From DATJKD01 sp963728295 (GTDB taxonomy: Bacteria; Pseudomonadota; Gammaproteobacteria; Steroidobacterales; Steroidobacteraceae), in the NCBI GenBank assembly GCA_963728295.1, contig CAVSKB010000026.1, positions 1-47,212 of the forward strand: a stretch of 47,212 nucleotides of DNA. The letters run 5' to 3'. Below the pieces are notes generated by a model. That model did no database searches. It saw only the letters and a list, made by a program, of their open reading frames with translations, and was not told where the DNA came from. Positions 44,989 to 47,212 of the stretch are shown in pieces. Numbering within the stretch: the first letter of the stretch is position 1; every line of letters begins with the position of its first letter. Position numbers and translations under genes: made by a program.

Positions 44989-45286
44989 ATTTGTTGTACT
45001 CGACAACGCAGAGTCGCTGGCGACCCGCGAAAGCGGCGCAGCAGCTCGCGCCGCTGTTGTGAAGCAGCTCCGTGCGTTTGACGTGGTAGTTGTTGATTTC
45101 GCCAATGCTCAGCCGACCCCATCGTTCGCAGACGAGTTTCTTGGACGCCTCGCCGAGTCCCTTGGAAGAGCAGAGTTCAAAGCGCGGGTACAAGTCGTCA
45201 ATGTCAGCGAAGGAACTCGGCCGCTGCTCCGTCAGGTACTCCTGCGCCGTTTGAAGTCTGAGGTACGGATCGCCGAATCGGCCTAA
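44975..45286 (+). CDS. DUF4325 STAS-like protein
   Basis: A 103-residue single-domain protein: TRESGAAARAAVVKQL, the buried strand VVVVDFANAQPTPSFADEFL, and GRLAESLG before VQVVNVSE. PSFADEF is the DUF4325 signature (STAS-like fold) and sits where anti-anti-sigma factors bear their regulatory Ser/Thr. It starts inside the GHKL gene end. In SpoIIAA/AB-like pairs the ATPase phosphorylates or sequesters the STAS partner; a similar switch is inferred. Confidence 0.82.
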   Translation: MTSSRFVVLDNAESLATRESGAAARAAVVKQLRAFDVVVVDFANAQPTPSFADEFLGRLAESLGRAEFKARVQVVNVSEGTRPLLRQVLLRRLKSEVRIAESA

Positions 45287-45731
45287 AGGAGAGACACTGC
45301 GTCAGCCTCAGCCAGTCATTTATGGGCGACTGCGACGGCGGATGTGCTCTCGGGCTCGTTGACGCCTTCAGCGATACGCTCCGCGCTGCGTTTCGTGGTC
45401 TCTATCAGACGCGGAATTCGCAGCAAACAAGTTTTAAAGCGCGCCCCCGATTTGAACCTGTCGTCTCGCAAATGTGCCCAAGGGCGAGGAGTGCAGTCGA
45501 GTGCTGCTCGAGTATTCGCGAGACAGTCACGCCACGGATGTCCGCAAAGGCTCGGTGGCGTTCTCCTTCCAACCAGAAGAAGTCGCGTCCCGCTCCTGGG
45601 ACGGTGGCCGGCGCATGCGTCCCACGAGCGGGATGTCCGAACCCGTCGACCGGGAGTGAACCCGTCGCTGGCACTCCGCCAGATTCAGATAAACCCGCAC
45701 AAATCAGGCATCTAATTCCCGTCAGGGCCGC
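45287..45731. other. Non-coding stretch at the right edge of the island
   Basis: Frames on both strands are open for up to about 150 codons but none resembles a protein family; composition rises back toward the genome average. No tRNA or integrase relic was found at this boundary. Confidence 0.4.
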
Positions 45732-45748
45732 TTGGCACGCCCCTTGCT
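45732..45748 (+). promoter_or_regulatory. Predicted sigma-54 promoter
   Basis: TTGGCACGCCCCTTGCT has the invariant GG (45734-45735) and GC (45746-45747) exactly 10 bases apart, with the consensus TGGCAC and TTGC contexts. It lies about 59 bases before the small-peptide start. No upstream activator site or activator gene was found in the window. Confidence 0.65.
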
Positions 45749-45806
45749 CTCTGAGTAGCTGGCCGCGGCGCGAGCCGCATCAGCAACAGTAAAGGAGGGG
45801 ACCGCC

Positions 45807-45962
45807 ATGAAGACCTATGCGACACGCGCATTCGTCGTGGTAGCCGTGAGCATGATGCTCGTTGTGTGGGCCTCGCGTGTGGCCGCCTGCACCGGAGTGT
45901 CGGCTGGCTCAAATCTCCCCGAGTTCCGCGCACTCACCAGCTTTCAAGCCGTGGTGATCTGA
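45807..45962 (+). CDS. Small exported peptide (51 residues), function unknown
   Basis: Too short for most gene finders but well supported: ATG 45807 follows AAAGGAGGGG by seven bases, a hydrophobic signal-like segment (FVVVAVSMMLVVWASRVAA) is followed by CTGVSAGSNLPEF, and the stop overlaps the adaptor start in TGATG. It may be cleaved to a short periplasmic peptide, or act as a leader whose translation couples to the adaptor. The sigma-54 promoter precedes it. Confidence 0.6.
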   Translation: MKTYATRAFVVVAVSMMLVVWASRVAACTGVSAGSNLPEFRALTSFQAVVI

Positions 45963-47210
45963 TGGACCGACCGCGCGTTCGCGAGTCGTTCAAGCACCGG
46001 AAGCTCGTCCTGGTGGCCGGCGGACTCTTCCTGCTCTCCGGCGTCGCCTTAGGTCTGGCGAAGCTCGAGCCAGGCGCACCCGCCGTCGCGCGCGAGCAGC
46101 TCTACCTCGACGAGGTGAAGGAAGGTACCCTCGAGCGCAAGGTTCGCGGACCCGGCGTCCTGCAGCCGCGCGAGGCGCGCTGGCTCTCGACCCGCGTGGA
46201 AGCCCGCGTCGACCGCGTGCTGGTGCGGGCCGGCGAGACCGTCGAGCCCGATACCGTCATCGTCGAGCTGTCGAATCCCGAAGTCGAGCGCGCGGCCGAC
46301 GCCGCCGCGCTCGAAGTCGCCGCCGCCCGCGCCGAGTACGCGGCGGCGCGGCTCGAGCTCCAAAGCCAGCGCCTGGACCGGCGATCCTCCCTCGCCGAGG
46401 CGCGCGCGACCGCCGAGTCCGCGCGTCTCCAGGCGGTGGCGGAGGAGCGTGCCTTTCAGAAGGGCGCGGTCTCGGAGCTGCAGTACTCCCGCTCGAAGAT
46501 CGAGGCGGGCCAGCTCGGCGAACGCGCGGAGATCGAGCAGCAGCGTTTGACCGCGCTCGACTCCGCCGTCAATGCCCAGCTCGAGGCGCGCCAGGCGCGG
46601 TCTGCGGCAGCTCGAGCGCGCGGCCGAGGAGCAGCGTCTTGCGGCCGACTCCCTGCAGGTGCGCGCCGGCCTCGCCGGTGTCGTGCAGAGCGTCCCGGTG
46701 CAGGAAGGCCAGCAGCTCGCCCCGGGCGCGAACGTCGCGCGGGTCGCGAAGCCCGGTACGCTCTATGCGGAGCTGCGCATTCCCGAGCTCGACGCCCGCG
46801 ATTTGGCGCCGGGCCTCGCGGCCGTCATCGACCTGCGCGACCGCCTCGTGCGCGGCCGCGTGGTGCGCGTCGACCCCGCCGTCGCGGCGGGCGCGGTGCG
46901 CGTCGAGGTGGACTTCGACGAGTCGCTGCCAAGCCAGGCGCGTGCCGACCTCTCGGTCGACGGCACGATCGCGATCGAGACGCTGGCGAACGTGCGCTAC
47001 GTCGGCCGCCCCGTCGGTGCGCAGTCCGATGCCGCGACCACGGTATTTCGCGCGAAGCCCGGCAATTCTGTCGCGGAGCGCGTGCCCGTGAAGTTCGGGA
47101 AGGCGTCCATGAACCAGATCGTCGTGCTCGAGGGGCTCGAGCCGGGCGACATCGTGGCGCTCGCGGACACCACGCAATGGTCCGGAAAGGACCGACTCGT
47201 CATCGACTAA
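45962..47210 (+). CDS. HlyD/RND-type periplasmic adaptor subunit, one frame break
   Basis: About 415 residues. An inner-membrane anchor (KLVLVAGGLFLLSGVALGLA, about 15-34) is followed by a lipoyl half (GPGVLQPREARW, RVLVRAGETVEPDTVI), a long alpha-helical hairpin with heptad-like Ala/Glu/Arg, the second lipoyl half (DSLQVRAGLAGVVQSVPVQE) and a beta-barrel domain. One extra base near 46601 breaks the frame; the second part ends with a TAA at 47208-47210. It would link an inner-membrane transporter, probably an ABC-type MacB-like one encoded beyond the window, to an outer-membrane channel. Its start overlaps the small-peptide stop. Confidence 0.82.
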   Translation, partial: MDRPRVRESFKHRKLVLVAGGLFLLSGVALGLAKLEPGAPAVAREQLYLDEVKEGTLERKVRGPGVLQPREARWLSTRVEARVDRVLVRAGETVEPDTVIVELSNPEVERAADAAALEVAAARAEYAAARLELQSQRLDRRSSLAEARATAESARLQAVAEERAFQKGAVSELQYSRSKIEAGQLGERAEIEQQRLTALDSAVNAQLEARQARSAAARARGRGAASCGRLPAGARRPRRCRAERPGAGRPAARPGRERRAGREARYALCGAAHSRARRPRFGAGPRGRHRPARPPRARPRGARRPRRRGGRGARRGGLRRVAAKPGACRPLGRRHDRDRDAGERALRRPPRRCAVRCRDHGISREARQFCRGARAREVREGVHEPDRRARGARAGRHRGARGHHAMVRKGPTRHRL

Positions 47211-47212
47211 AG

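Noticed and set aside
45420..45460. Minus-strand GGTTCAAATC resembling a tRNA T-arm at the island edge
   Set aside because: The flanking bases do not pair as a T-stem and no acceptor stem, anticodon arm or D-arm could be found.
45322..45792. 156-codon plus-strand frame before the sigma-54 promoter
   Set aside because: No ribosome site or recognisable domain, and it runs over the sigma-54 promoter.
1..47212. CRISPR arrays, rRNA, transposases or integrases
   Set aside because: No regularly spaced direct repeats, no rRNA signatures and no DDE or tyrosine-recombinase motifs were seen in any frame.

Overview
The window is a high-GC bacterial chromosome segment, probably gammaproteobacterial. Gene content points that way: paired M16 peptidases, a class A penicillin-binding protein, a patatin-like lipase, a TIGR01777-type epimerase, a TraB/GumN protein, a DUF4124-like envelope protein and an HlyD-type adaptor. 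No rRNA, tRNA, CRISPR array, integrase or insertion sequence was recognised, so the lineage is only an inference. The left edge cuts into a di-heme peroxidase gene and the right edge falls just after an adaptor gene.

Layout. 0-9.9 kb: a di-heme cytochrome c peroxidase with Ig-like repeats, two proteins of unknown role, a cysteine-desulfurase-like enzyme, a padR-pspC operon, a membrane protein coupled to a membrane-tethered Mrr-like nuclease relative, and two coupled M16 peptidases. 9.9-15.6 kb: a class A PBP and a kinase/aminotransferase fusion, both broken by many single-base frame breaks but keeping their catalytic motifs. 15.8-21.2 kb: patatin, epimerase, a divergent HxlR regulator/FAD-oxidoreductase pair with an 8-bp inverted operator, and a TauE-type exporter. 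21.3-30 kb: a HigBA-like toxin-antitoxin pair, a secreted protein with a duplicated domain, a membrane protein, a lipoprotein, an O-methyltransferase, a DUF6883/DUF4926 pair, TraB/GumN and a serine hydrolase. 30-38.3 kb: an FRG-domain gene, divergent TetR/DoxX-like genes, an orphan DUF1902 antitoxin beside a gutted HicA toxin, a zinc-free-type MDR oxidoreductase, an EEP-family hydrolase, a thermonuclease with a sunset domain plus an inverted decayed relative, and a ComEA-like protein.

The most interesting stretch is 38.3-45.3 kb. It has visibly lower GC than its surroundings and reads as a defence island. A small XRE regulator behind its own dyad precedes an McrB-like translocase (ScoMcrA-like head, DUF3578 and AAA domains) and an McrC nuclease. 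After these come a remnant, an unrecognised protein with a nuclease-like D...QxK pattern, and an overlapping GHKL ATPase/DUF4325 pair that resembles a partner-switching module. I recognise no described system for the last three genes. The island ends before a sigma-54 promoter that probably drives a 51-residue secreted peptide and the HlyD adaptor.

Two themes cut across the window. First, at least ten genes carry single-base frame breaks without nonsense codons, most between 10 and 30 kb. This fits uncorrected long-read indels better than gene death. Second, a short palindrome (CGTCAAC-N3-GTTGACG type) with an A-rich left flank recurs four times in one orientation; one copy carries a compensatory base pair and two copies share 78 bp at 71/78 identity.
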